From Thiotrichales bacterium (GTDB lineage Bacteria; Pseudomonadota; Gammaproteobacteria; Beggiatoales; Beggiatoaceae), in contig JADGDE010000001.1 in assembly GCA_016745035.1 (NCBI GenBank), positions 1,297,677 through 1,361,676 of the forward strand: a DNA stretch of 64,000 nt, read 5' to 3'. The notes under the pieces are model-generated. The model was not told where the DNA came from. It was given only the letters and a program-made list of their open reading frames with translations, and ran no database searches. A program made the translations under genes and the position numbers. Below, piece after piece: positions 24,647-33,320 of the stretch (the stretch's first letter is position 1; each line of letters opens with the position of its first letter).

Positions 24647-26923
24647 TTGTTACATTCAACGACACTCAATAAACAAACACTATTCATCGCTTGGCTCTGG
24701 ATGAGTCTGGTGTTTGCTTGTTTGTTGATTCCTGCTTTCTATGCCTATCAAAATAAGCAAGTTGATGACTTACAAACAAAAATGGTCGAAGTGGCAGCGA
24801 TGATAAGTCAACAAGTGACCATGGCTTTGCAATTAAAAGACAAAGAAGAAGCCATGCGCTTAATGCAGGGCTTGCGGCATATTGAATTGATACATTATGC
24901 CGAGTTACGCGATGACAAAGGCTATTTATTTGCCGTGTTTCAAGATCCGCAAAATCCCTTGATTCGTCCACGTTATTTAGAAATGACCCAAAAAGCCCAT
25001 TTTTGGATCCAACGCCAACAATTAAACCTTAATTACCCCATTGGTTACGAGTCAAAACAGCATGGGCAATTGTATATTCAAATTCGTTTAGATGGTATTT
25101 ATAGCCATAGCCAAGAATTTATCTATTTCGCCGTTGCTATCAGTGTGCTATTACAACTTATCTTCTTACCTTTATGGGGGGCTATTTTTCGTTGGCAACT
25201 CCATCCCATCCAGCGCTTATTAGCCTTGTTTGAACAAATAAAACAAACGGGCGATTCGCATTTGCGCCCCACGGGTAAAACGCACAATTATGAATTACAA
25301 ACACTACAGCAAGCGGTTCATAATCTATTAAATAATTACGATGTCTTACAAGACAAATTGGATTATGCCGAAACACAAACCTCGGCTGCCAATATCGCTA
25401 AATCACAATTTTTACTCACCATTAGCAATGAAATCCGCAGTCCTATGAATGGGGTTTTGGGGATTACCGAAGTCTTATTAGATACAAAGCTTGACTCGCA
25501 ACAACAAGAATTAGGACAAATTATTCATGACTCCGGGACACGCTTATTAAGCATTCTTAATGATATTTCTGAATATAGTAAGCTTGAAGCCGGACAACTG
25601 AGTTTGTATATCAGCCAATTTAATTTAAGCAATTTATTAAAAAACTTAGTCGACGAGTTTGCCCCACAAGCACAACAAAAAAATATTCACTTTCATGTGC
25701 TAATGCGAGACGAATTGCCCAGTTTAGTACGTGGTGATGAGTCACGTTTGCAACGTATTTTGCACAATCATCTCGCTAATGCGATTAAATTTACCCATAA
25801 AGGTGAAGTCAATTTTCAAATTTATATCAGTCATGAAACCGACGAATTCTTAGAACTGGGCTTTAGTATTCGTGATACAGGCGTAGGCATTGATAAAAAA
25901 ACTTTGGCACATTTATTTGAGGTTTTTCCCGAAGCATCGAGCACAGAGCGCAAATATGGTGGAACAGGCTTACCTTTGGTGATTAATAAAAAACTCTGCC
26001 AAATGATGGGGGGCGATATTCATTGCCATAGCATCAGCGGTGAGGGCACGACTTTCCAAATCAGTGTTAAATTGGAAAAGGTCGATTCAGACACCTCCCA
26101 ACCACATAGCGGGCAATCCTTGCAGGGTTTAAATATTTTATTATTACTCCCCATTGCTGAAACACAAGTATTACAACATTATTTGAAAAAATGGTCAGTC
26201 AATGTTGAAGTGTTAAGTAAAAAAGAGGGGATAGAAAAACGCCTTAAAGTAGTGATTGCTCAACAAAAACATCATATTTGTATTTACAATGCCAACATGG
26301 TTTCTCAATTAAGCCAAACCTTACAAGATATTATTACCCAAGATGCATTAACGCCTGTCTTCTCTTTTATTCAATTACAATACCAAACAAAAAATAATAG
26401 CCAAGAGACGCAATCTTTGAGCTATCCTCTATTTCCCAACCAACTCTACCGTAGTGTAAAACGCCTTTATTTGAAAAATAGAGAAGAAACACTATGGTAT
26501 AGCCTGACCCAGTCTAAACATTTACAGTCTAAACAAGCCTATCGCGACCACCATGTCTTATTGGTAGAGTCCAACCCGATTAACCAACAAGTGGCGAAAC
26601 TGTATTTGAATAAACTCTCTTGTTCTGTCGATGTGGTCGAAAGCGGTGCAGATGCCCTCGCCTGTTTAAATGAAGAGCACCCTTATGATTTGTTGCTAAT
26701 TAATTGCAAACTGGTAAAAGATGATGAAGGCTTAAGTACCACCCGTAAAATTCGCCGGAAAGAAAAACAACACAACCCTGAAGAACCCTTGCCAATTATC
26801 GCCTTAATCGCACATGCCAACAGCCAAGAGCAACAACGCTGTTTAGATGCGGGGGCAAATGATTGGCTCAATAAACCGTTTAATAAAACTCAGCTACAAC
26901 AGATTTTGGATAAATGGTTATGA
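24647..26923 (+). CDS. hybrid sensor kinase homologue lacking both phospho-acceptor residues
   Basis: A 758-residue inner-membrane protein: first helix (about 11-33), a periplasmic domain to about 155, second helix (156-180), HAMP-like linker, HisKA, HATPase and a C-terminal receiver. The H-box reads ISNEIRSPMNG, with Asn261 (AAT at 25427) in place of the phospho-accepting His. The ATPase domain keeps the N-box (NHLANAIKFTH) and G1 (RDTGVGID), but G2 is GGTGLPL. In the receiver the Asp site reads LLLINCKL (Asn686), the acidic pair LVEDN is LVESN, and the Thr is Ile (IIALIAHA); the Lys (LNKPF) stays. It should therefore be unable to autophosphorylate or receive phosphate in the usual way. The start is uncertain: TTG at 24647 or ATG at 24701. 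Its end overlaps the murL-like gene by ATGA. Confidence 0.85.
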   Translation: MLHSTTLNKQTLFIAWLWMSLVFACLLIPAFYAYQNKQVDDLQTKMVEVAAMISQQVTMALQLKDKEEAMRLMQGLRHIELIHYAELRDDKGYLFAVFQDPQNPLIRPRYLEMTQKAHFWIQRQQLNLNYPIGYESKQHGQLYIQIRLDGIYSHSQEFIYFAVAISVLLQLIFLPLWGAIFRWQLHPIQRLLALFEQIKQTGDSHLRPTGKTHNYELQTLQQAVHNLLNNYDVLQDKLDYAETQTSAANIAKSQFLLTISNEIRSPMNGVLGITEVLLDTKLDSQQQELGQIIHDSGTRLLSILNDISEYSKLEAGQLSLYISQFNLSNLLKNLVDEFAPQAQQKNIHFHVLMRDELPSLVRGDESRLQRILHNHLANAIKFTHKGEVNFQIYISHETDEFLELGFSIRDTGVGIDKKTLAHLFEVFPEASSTERKYGGTGLPLVINKKLCQMMGGDIHCHSISGEGTTFQISVKLEKVDSDTSQPHSGQSLQGLNILLLLPIAETQVLQHYLKKWSVNVEVLSKKEGIEKRLKVVIAQQKHHICIYNANMVSQLSQTLQDIITQDALTPVFSFIQLQYQTKNNSQETQSLSYPLFPNQLYRSVKRLYLKNREETLWYSLTQSKHLQSKQAYRDHHVLLVESNPINQQVAKLYLNKLSCSVDVVESGADALACLNEEHPYDLLLINCKLVKDDEGLSTTRKIRRKEKQHNPEEPLPIIALIAHANSQEQQRCLDAGANDWLNKPFNKTQLQQILDKWL

Positions 26924-28281
26924 GTTTTAAGCCCGCAGACTATCAATGTTTTCGCTTTCTCAGTTGGGCTTATGATGAGAGCGCTTGCAGCGCCCATTTT
27001 GATTATACCCTAGATGATGCCCATCATTTTAGTGAAACCCTGCATTTTCCGGGCGCGAGTACAACACTCCATCAAAACCAAAAAGAAGCGTTAGAACAAG
27101 TTTTAGCCATGCTGCATTTAATCATCGGCATCAGCTATTATAAAACCGCAATGCCCAAGCAGATACAAATCGACACCTCGGTAAGTATTTCCGCGCAGCA
27201 AGCCGAATTTTTACAACATTTTTATCAACAAGGCTTGGGCGAATTTGCCTACCAAAACCAAGTGGACTTGCCACGGGTACGCTTTCCGGTACAACACACA
27301 CAGACAAAAACAAACGCTTACACCCTGCCCAAGGGCACAGTCGTGCCCTTAGGTGGTGGCAAAGATTCCCTTGTGAGCTTACGCACTTTAGAGCAAACTG
27401 GGCGGGCGTTTCGTTTATTTTCCGTGGGCAAATCGGCTTTAATCCAAAGCGTTGCCGCACATAGCGCCATTGAACATATCCGCGTAGAACGTCAACTTAG
27501 CCCGCATTTATTCGAACTAAACCAACAAGGCGCACTCAACGGACATGTGCCGATCACAGGGATTATTGCCCACATATTAGCAGCGGCGGCGATTTTATAC
27601 GGCTTTGATAGCGTGGTGATGTCAAACGAACGCTCAGCCAGCCAAGGCAATCTGGATTATCAAGGCATCGAAATCAACCACCAATACAGTAAAAGCCTCG
27701 CCTTTGAACGTGCCTTAGACCAACAATTTCAACAACTATTACCTGGGCTGCGTTATTTTTCCCTGTTGCGCCCCTTATCTGAATTGGGCATTGCCCGCCT
27801 GTTTGCTCAACAAGCACAAGCCTATTTCCCCGTGTTTTCCAGCTGCAATCGCAATTTTAAAATACTAGCCGATAGCCCGACATCACGCTGGTGTTTAGAT
27901 TGTCCCAAATGCCGTTTTGTATTTCTTGCCCTCGCGCCCTTTTTACCTAAAAGAAAACTGCTGGATATGTTTGGCAAAAATCTACTCGATGATGCCGAGC
28001 AACAAGCGGGCTTTGATGCCCTGATCGGCTATCGCGCACATAAACCCTTTGAATGTGTTGGCGAATTGGAAGAATCCATCGCTGCTTTTTGGCAGCTAAG
28101 CCAAAATAAAGCCTGGAAAGAGGACTTATTAGTCAAACGCTTTGCCGCTGAAATCGTGCCGCAATGGCAACAAACAGCGGGGGATTTAGACCAACTTTGG
28201 CAAAACAGCCTTGCTGCTAGCGATGAGCATAATATCCCAGTGGATTTTTTCCCCGAACTAGCATTGATCAGCGCTGCATAA
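26920..28281 (+). CDS. murL: MurL-like UDP-MurNAc-L-Ala-L-Glu epimerase
   Basis: A protein of about 453 residues resembling MurL, which with MurD2 in Xanthomonas gives an alternative route to D-Glu in the peptidoglycan precursor by epimerising the terminal L-Glu. The PP-loop-like motif VVPLGGGKDSLVSLRTL is near 143-159. VVMSNERSASQGNLDYQGIE and a cysteine pair in RWCLDCPKCRFVFLALAP fit the family. The ATG at 26920 overlaps the upstream stop as ATGA; an ATG at 26914 is also possible. No murD2 or murI is in the window. Translation is probably coupled to the pseudo-kinase gene. The family call rests on recalled motifs. Confidence 0.75.
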   Translation: MSFKPADYQCFRFLSWAYDESACSAHFDYTLDDAHHFSETLHFPGASTTLHQNQKEALEQVLAMLHLIIGISYYKTAMPKQIQIDTSVSISAQQAEFLQHFYQQGLGEFAYQNQVDLPRVRFPVQHTQTKTNAYTLPKGTVVPLGGGKDSLVSLRTLEQTGRAFRLFSVGKSALIQSVAAHSAIEHIRVERQLSPHLFELNQQGALNGHVPITGIIAHILAAAAILYGFDSVVMSNERSASQGNLDYQGIEINHQYSKSLAFERALDQQFQQLLPGLRYFSLLRPLSELGIARLFAQQAQAYFPVFSSCNRNFKILADSPTSRWCLDCPKCRFVFLALAPFLPKRKLLDMFGKNLLDDAEQQAGFDALIGYRAHKPFECVGELEESIAAFWQLSQNKAWKEDLLVKRFAAEIVPQWQQTAGDLDQLWQNSLAASDEHNIPVDFFPELALISAA

Positions 28282-28282
28282 A

Positions 28283-28351
28283 ACTGGCTGTATGAGTTTA
28301 TTAACTGATTTTCCGCCTGCCTAACGGTACTTACTCTTTGTGTAACATCAG
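28283..28351 (-). repeat. MITE-like repeat R1, copy I (damaged)
   Basis: The right end is intact (TTTGTGTAACATCAG) and the middle CCGCCTGCCTAACGGTACTT is recognisable; the left end has decayed. It starts one base after the murL-like stop codon. Confidence 0.6.
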
Positions 28352-28489
28352 TTATTAAAAGTCCGTCATATAGACTTATATGGTAGAATTTTAGATCTAC
28401 GCCCTAGATTTAGAGAATCTAAATTAACTTAACCAATTGATTTGTATTGTTAAAAAATATAAATACTTTTAGCTTTAGCCAATAATTAA

Positions 28490-28622
28490 CTGATGTTACG
28501 CAAAGGCTTCTTTTTCTGCCTTAAAGGCAGAAAAAACCGCCATTGCTGCACGACTAAGCTTTCACTAGGCAGGTGGAAAATCACACTATTGTGATAAAAA
28601 CCAGCTTAGTGCGTAATATCAG
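28490..28622 (+). repeat. MITE-like repeat R1, copy J (long form)
   Basis: The fullest copy, 133 bp, from CTGATGTTACGCAAAGGCT to AGTGCGTAATATCAG, flanked by TAA on both sides. Compared with copy D it contains an extra module of about 50 bp (CTGCCTTAAAGGCAG hairpin, then AACCGCCATTGCTGCAC) after AAAGGCT. Together with copy I it fills much of the 365-base gap before the FIST gene; the rest shows nothing. Confidence 0.92.
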
Positions 28623-28646
28623 TAATTAAATATTTTAATAGACCTT

Positions 28647-29771
28647 ATGAGCCAAAATTTAAAATGGCAGCAAGCCAGCACACAAGCAGCTGATCCAAAT
28701 ATTGCTGTCAGTGACATTTATCAACAACTAACTCTCGATAACCCCGCCTTAATTATTTGCTATTGCAGCCCAGGCTATAATCGCGAGCAATTGGCAGAGG
28801 CACTGAATCAACATTTTGCTGGCTTACCGCTGATCGCTTGCACAACAGCGGGGGCAATCAGTCAAGCAGGATATAATCACAGCCAATTAGTCGCACTGAG
28901 TTTGGATCAAGCCGATTTTCAAGTACAACATTTACGTATTGATAATTTACAACAATTCAATATGGCTAATACCCAAAGACTTTGTAACGCCTTGCGAGCA
29001 CAAATAAATACAGCTCCAGAACAACATTTTGGCTTTTTACTCGTCGATGGTTTATCCAAACGTGAAGAAGTGGTGGTGAGCACCTTATATGAAGCCCTTG
29101 ATGGTATTCCACTTTTTGGCGGCTCGGCAGCCGATGGACTCAACTTTGAGCAAACCCATATTTATCATCAAGGTCAGTTTCACAGCGACTGTGCCTTGTT
29201 AACCTTAATTCAAACCCGCCACCCTTTTCATGTGTTTAAAACGGAGCATTTTCACGCCACTGATAAAAATGTGGTAGTTACCGAAGCCGATGCCGCAGAA
29301 CGGATTGTTTATGAATTTAATGGCGCACCAGCGGCACAAGAATATGCGCGTTTATTGGGCTTAAGTGTTGAAGCGCTTGCCCCGCCTGTGTATGCCGTCT
29401 CGCCTTTGGTGGTCAAAGTCGCCGGGCAATACCATGTGCGTTCGATTTTAGGTCGTAATCCCGATGATAGTTTGTCTTTTTACTGCGCTATCGATACGGG
29501 CGTGGTGCTTCGTATTGCTGAGTGTGGGGATTTAATTGCTAACTTACATAACCGTCTAGAGCATGTCAGCGCTCGCTTTGGAGAACCCGATTTAATCCTT
29601 GGCTGTGATTGTATTTTACGGCGACTAGAAATTGAGCGAAAACACTTACACCAACCGATGCAAGCCTTGATTGAGCAATACAACTTATTTGCTTTTAATA
29701 CCTATGGCGAACAATTAAATGCTTTACATATCAATCAAACATTTACTGGCGTAGCCATTACAGCTAAGTAA
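28647..29771 (+). CDS. FIST-domain sensor protein (NosP-like)
   Basis: A 374-residue cytoplasmic protein with the FIST N and FIST C domains. Typical FIST-N stretches are LIICYCSPGYNREQLAEALN, IACTTAGAIS and FGFLLVDGLSKREEVVVSTL, followed by PLFGGSAADGLNFEQTHIYH. The C-terminal half contains AAQEYARLLGLS, RSILGRNPDDSLSFYCAID and LGCDCILRRLEIE. Some FIST proteins (NosP) bind haem and sense nitric oxide, controlling a histidine kinase encoded beside them. Here a soluble kinase gene starts 28 bp downstream, the same arrangement. Whether this one binds haem cannot be judged from sequence. Confidence 0.88.
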   Translation: MSQNLKWQQASTQAADPNIAVSDIYQQLTLDNPALIICYCSPGYNREQLAEALNQHFAGLPLIACTTAGAISQAGYNHSQLVALSLDQADFQVQHLRIDNLQQFNMANTQRLCNALRAQINTAPEQHFGFLLVDGLSKREEVVVSTLYEALDGIPLFGGSAADGLNFEQTHIYHQGQFHSDCALLTLIQTRHPFHVFKTEHFHATDKNVVVTEADAAERIVYEFNGAPAAQEYARLLGLSVEALAPPVYAVSPLVVKVAGQYHVRSILGRNPDDSLSFYCAIDTGVVLRIAECGDLIANLHNRLEHVSARFGEPDLILGCDCILRRLEIERKHLHQPMQALIEQYNLFAFNTYGEQLNALHINQTFTGVAITAK

Positions 29772-29799
29772 AATGCTTGTATTAATTTAGAGAAAAATA

Positions 29800-30777
29800 A
29801 TGAGTAAAAAAAATACCACTGATATGGAGATAAAGACGAACGCACATACAGCTGAGATAGAAAAATTACAACTGCGTATTCAACAACTTGAAAAAACCAA
29901 CCGGGTACTTATCCAACAAGTTGAACACACCACCAACAAGCAAGGCAATGCCTTTGCTATGTTTCAACAAGCCTTACGCCTAGAAAAACAATCTTTAACC
30001 GATAAAAAGCACCATCAACGGACTCAAAAAGAAAAACAACAAGCCGAGGCGGCAAGTGCGGCAAAAAGTAGCTTTCTTGCCAATATGAGCCATGAACTGC
30101 GTACACCAATGAATGCCATTATTGGCTACAGTGATATGCTGCGTGAAGAAGCAGAAATAGACGGTTTGAGTGCTTATGTTAAAGATTTAGATAAAATTCA
30201 AATTTCAGCGAAACAGCTCTTAAGCCTGATTAATGATGTGTTGGATTATTCTAAAATTGAAGCGGGTAAAATGCAGATTTACACTGAAAGCATTCATATC
30301 CCTGAACTGATACAAGAGCTTTATATCACGATACATACCTTAGCGCTGAAACAAGGCAACCATATTGATCTTGATTATGATCAATACTGTCCGCCTTTAT
30401 ATTCCGACATCACCAAAGTTCGGCAAATCATACTCAATCTATTGAGCAATGCCTGTAAATTTACCCATCAAGGTCATATCACCTTAAAAGTCCGTCAACA
30501 ACGGTTGCAAAATAAATACTATTTTATCTTTCAAGTCATTGATAATGGGATAGGTATTGATAATCAGCATCAAAATAAATTATTCAAACCGTTTAGCCAA
30601 GTTGATGATTCCACCACCCGTAACTACGGCGGCACAGGCTTAGGCTTAAGTCTATCTCGTCAACTAGCGGAAATGTTACAAGGTGAAATTCATGTGCAGA
30701 GTGAATCGGGCAAGGGAAGTTGCTTTAGCTTATATTTACCGCATTATCGAGTGAAAATGAAATCAGTGGCAAATTAA
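29800..30777 (+). CDS. soluble histidine kinase paired with the FIST protein
   Basis: A 325-residue protein with no membrane segment. An N-terminal coiled coil ([20 protein letters not shown], residues 18-60) leads to HisKA with an intact H-box [18 protein letters not shown] (about 95-112). The HATPase domain has the N-box [14 protein letters not shown]1 [10 protein letters not shown]-box FKPFSQVD and G2 [11 protein letters not shown]. It has no input domain of its own, so the FIST protein encoded just upstream is the likely input. It lacks a receiver domain, so its output regulator must lie elsewhere. It converges on dnaA. Confidence 0.92.
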   Translation: MSKKNTTDMEIKTNAHTAEIEKLQLRIQQLEKTNRVLIQQVEHTTNKQGNAFAMFQQALRLEKQSLTDKKHHQRTQKEKQQAEAASAAKSSFLANMSHELRTPMNAIIGYSDMLREEAEIDGLSAYVKDLDKIQISAKQLLSLINDVLDYSKIEAGKMQIYTESIHIPELIQELYITIHTLALKQGNHIDLDYDQYCPPLYSDITKVRQIILNLLSNACKFTHQGHITLKVRQQRLQNKYYFIFQVIDNGIGIDNQHQNKLFKPFSQVDDSTTRNYGGTGLGLSLSRQLAEMLQGEIHVQSESGKGSCFSLYLPHYRVKMKSVAN

Positions 30778-30854
30778 CAACTGCCCTAGCCAGATAAATA
30801 TGCCGAGTACCGTGAATATTCCCAGAGATGAATGCAAATCACTATCACAAATGT

Positions 30855-32321
30855 TTAGTTTTGACGAAAGTTTTCCATCAAATTGAGATAGTCTTGATAG
30901 TCTTTAGGGCTTTTATTTTGGAATTGATGCACCACGCGGCAACTGTGTAATACCGTGCTGCGATCTTTGCCACCAAAAGCCCGCCCTAAAGCCGGGAGAT
31001 TTTCTTGGGTGAGTTCTTTTGCTAGCGTCAGGGCAATTTGACGTGGGCGCACAATTTGGCGTGAGCGGGATTTGGATAATAATTCTTGTATCGAGATATT
31101 GAAATAACTCGCTACTTGCTGCTGTATTTCGGCAACTGTCCAAGCTTTTTCTTGGTGGGTTTGAATAAAATCATCCAAAATTTGTTGGGCAAAATTCAAA
31201 TCAATATGTTGGTTCATTAGGCGGGCATTAGCAACCAAACGATGCAAAGCGCCTTCTAGCTCGCGGACATTGGGGGAGACATTTTCGGCGACAAATAAGC
31301 TCACATCATCGGTGAGTTTTAATTTCGCCTGCTCAGCTTTGGTGTTGACAATATCGACACGGGTGTCCACCGAGGGCGCATCGACTTTGATGCTTAAACC
31401 ACTGGCAAGGCGTGAGCGTAAGCGTTCCTCTAGCCCACTTAAAGCCCCTGGAGTGCGATCACAGGTAATAATGATTTGTTGGTGTCCTTCCATCAGCGCG
31501 TTAAAGGTGTGAAAAAACTCTTCTTGTGAGCGCATTTTACCGAGTAAAAATTGTATATCGTCAATCAAAAGCACATCGACAGAGCGATAATATTGTTTAA
31601 ACTCATCAATACGACGCTCTTGCAGGGCTTTGACCATTTCACTGACAAAACGCTCAGAATGTAAATAAACGATCCGTGAGTCGGGTTGTTGTTGCTCCAG
31701 TGAGTGCCCCACCGCGTGCATTAAATGGGTTTTACCTAAACCCACGCCACCATAGAGAAATAAAGGATTAAAACCACCGTGGTGTAGTGCTTGCTGAGAG
31801 GCTGCGTGCGCGAGTTGGTTCGATTGCCCAGTCACAAAATTATTGAAAGTATAACGTGGATTGAGCGGGCTTTCGTAGCGCGGATTTAAGCGATTGGGCT
31901 TGGGTGCTAAGCAGACATCGTTACTTGGTGAAGTGAAGTGTGTTGTGCTTTGTCTTTGCTTTGGTCGGTGCGTTTTTGCTTTCGCAGCTGGCGTATCAAA
32001 ATTAAAACTCAAATTTTCACTTGAGGGACGTGGTTTGGTTTTGTGTCGGCTTTTACGTCCTTGTGGACGACTACCAACTTGTAATGCAAGGCTGATACTT
32101 TTGCCGTGGTTAAGCTCGGTTAATAAGCTTTCTATGCGCTGAAAAAAATGTGTTTTCACCCATTCGAGTACAAAGCGATTAGGCGCGAGCAAATGCCAAG
32201 ATTGCTCAGCGTTTTGTTCGCTGTGGTGTAAATGTAAGGGGCGAATCCATGTATTAAACTCTTGGGCAGATAAATCTAGCTCCAATTGCTTAAGGCACGC
32301 ATTCCAAAGCGCTTGCGTCAC
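30855..32321 (-). CDS. dnaA: chromosomal replication initiator DnaA
   Basis: The protein that binds DnaA boxes and opens oriC. Its 488 residues comprise domain I (LWNACLKQLELDLSAQEFNT), a long basic linker (about 95-160), the AAA+ domain starting NPRYTFNNFVTGQSNQLAHA with Walker A GGVGLGKTHLMHAVGH and Walker B VDVLLIDDIQFL, and domain IV with the signature GRAFGGKDRSTVLHSCRVV. The start is GTG (32321-32319), giving VTQALW. It is transcribed away from rpmH. dnaN, normally the next gene, is not downstream; a convergent kinase gene is there instead. Confidence 0.98.
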   Translation of the reverse strand: MTQALWNACLKQLELDLSAQEFNTWIRPLHLHHSEQNAEQSWHLLAPNRFVLEWVKTHFFQRIESLLTELNHGKSISLALQVGSRPQGRKSRHKTKPRPSSENLSFNFDTPAAKAKTHRPKQRQSTTHFTSPSNDVCLAPKPNRLNPRYESPLNPRYTFNNFVTGQSNQLAHAASQQALHHGGFNPLFLYGGVGLGKTHLMHAVGHSLEQQQPDSRIVYLHSERFVSEMVKALQERRIDEFKQYYRSVDVLLIDDIQFLLGKMRSQEEFFHTFNALMEGHQQIIITCDRTPGALSGLEERLRSRLASGLSIKVDAPSVDTRVDIVNTKAEQAKLKLTDDVSLFVAENVSPNVRELEGALHRLVANARLMNQHIDLNFAQQILDDFIQTHQEKAWTVAEIQQQVASYFNISIQELLSKSRSRQIVRPRQIALTLAKELTQENLPALGRAFGGKDRSTVLHSCRVVHQFQNKSPKDYQDYLNLMENFRQN

Positions 32322-32736
32322 GTTTTAATCCAAAAAGTCCATCAAAGATGTTGCAGAAACCGCTATTAAAAGTTCTGCTTGTGAGAGTGAGCTGGTTAGT
32401 TTACCCCCTTAGTATCACCTGAGTCTAGTCGTTATTTTCTTCAAGTAATAGGTTAAAAAATAAGCATAATCCACTGATTTTTAATCAGTTAATTTTTATA
32501 AAAAAAAGCTTGCAAAAAATATTTTGCGACGATTCAAAGAGATAGCTGGCACGAAAAAAATCAAAAAAAATTCTCACAACTAACATTGCTTTTTATTAGG
32601 GTTTAATTATATAATTGAGCGTTTTAACCTGATTTGGATACAGCCTGCTTTTTAGCGCGGGGTCGCTGAAACTTAACATCAATACTGGTGTTTATCACTT
32701 AGGCTGTTTGACTATCGTAAACACAGGCATAGCAGC
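32322..32736. other. dnaA-rpmH intergenic region
   Basis: These 415 AT-rich bases separate the divergent dnaA and rpmH genes. They must hold both promoters. In some bacteria oriC lies here, but I found no exact DnaA box (TTATNCACA) on either strand, only loose matches such as TTATCACTT near 32693. A plausible rpmH promoter is listed separately. Confidence 0.5.
32586..32615 (+). promoter_or_regulatory. candidate rpmH promoter
   Basis: TATAAT at 32610-32615 is a perfect -10 box. TTGCTT at 32586-32591 is a fair -35 box with an 18-bp spacer. The leader to rpmH would be about 115 nt. Confidence 0.45.
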
Positions 32737-32871
32737 ATGAAAAGAACATTCCAACCTAGTAATTTAGTTCGCAAACGTCGTCACGGTTTCCGTAGCCGCA
32801 TGGCAACCCGTGGTGGTCGTGCTGTCATTCGAGCTAGACGTGCTAAAGGTCGTCATCGTCTCAGCGCTTGA
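32737..32871 (+). CDS. rpmH: 50S ribosomal protein L34
   Basis: A 44-residue basic ribosomal protein, too short for a 60-residue ORF list. It reads [18 protein letters not shown], then [19 protein letters not shown], the near-invariant bacterial L34 sequence. It is followed by rnpA in the conserved rpmH-rnpA-yidC order. Confidence 0.98.
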   Translation: MKRTFQPSNLVRKRRHGFRSRMATRGGRAVIRARRAKGRHRLSA

Positions 32872-32888
32872 TAGAGTGCCTTATAAAC

Positions 32889-33272
32889 GTGAACGATCAG
32901 CAAGCTAACGGTAATCAACGTTTTTCTGCTGATCGTCGCTTATTGACAGCGGCGGATTTTAGTCACGTTTTCAAAAAACCGAAAAAATCAGCAGATCGCT
33001 ACTTTATGTTGTTAGCGACTCCAGGGCAGCAGCAGCGCCCGCGGATGGGACTTGCCATTGCTAAAAAGCGTATCAAACGTGCGGTTGATCGTAATCGAAT
33101 CAAACGCTTAGTTCGAGAGAGCTTTCGTCAACATCAAAACCTGCCTGTCATCGACATTGTGGTGATGGCAAATCATAGCGCCAAAACTGCATCTAATGCA
33201 GTGCTATTACAAGCCTTAGAAAAACACTGGCACCGCTTAGCCCGTTTACGTTTTCATTCCCAAACCCGCTAA
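32889..33272 (+). CDS. rnpA: ribonuclease P protein component
   Basis: The basic protein subunit that helps the RNase P RNA mature tRNA 5' ends. The GTG at 32889 (VNDQQANGNQRF) gives 127 residues and a start 17 bp after rpmH, as in E. coli; a TTG overlapping the rpmH stop is the alternative. The family shows FSADRRLLTAADFSHVFKKP and the RNR signature AIAKKRIKRAVDRNRIKRLV followed by RESFR. yidD, often the next gene, is missing: only 48 bp separate rnpA from yidC. Confidence 0.96.
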   Translation: MNDQQANGNQRFSADRRLLTAADFSHVFKKPKKSADRYFMLLATPGQQQRPRMGLAIAKKRIKRAVDRNRIKRLVRESFRQHQNLPVIDIVVMANHSAKTASNAVLLQALEKHWHRLARLRFHSQTR

Positions 33273-33320
33273 GGCCACTCGATAAACTCGAATGTTGCCT
33301 TTATCCAAAAATGGACGATC

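Noticed and set aside
32322-32736. oriC between dnaA and rpmH
   Set aside because: No exact DnaA box was found; the region is AT-rich but otherwise shows only promoter-like sequence.
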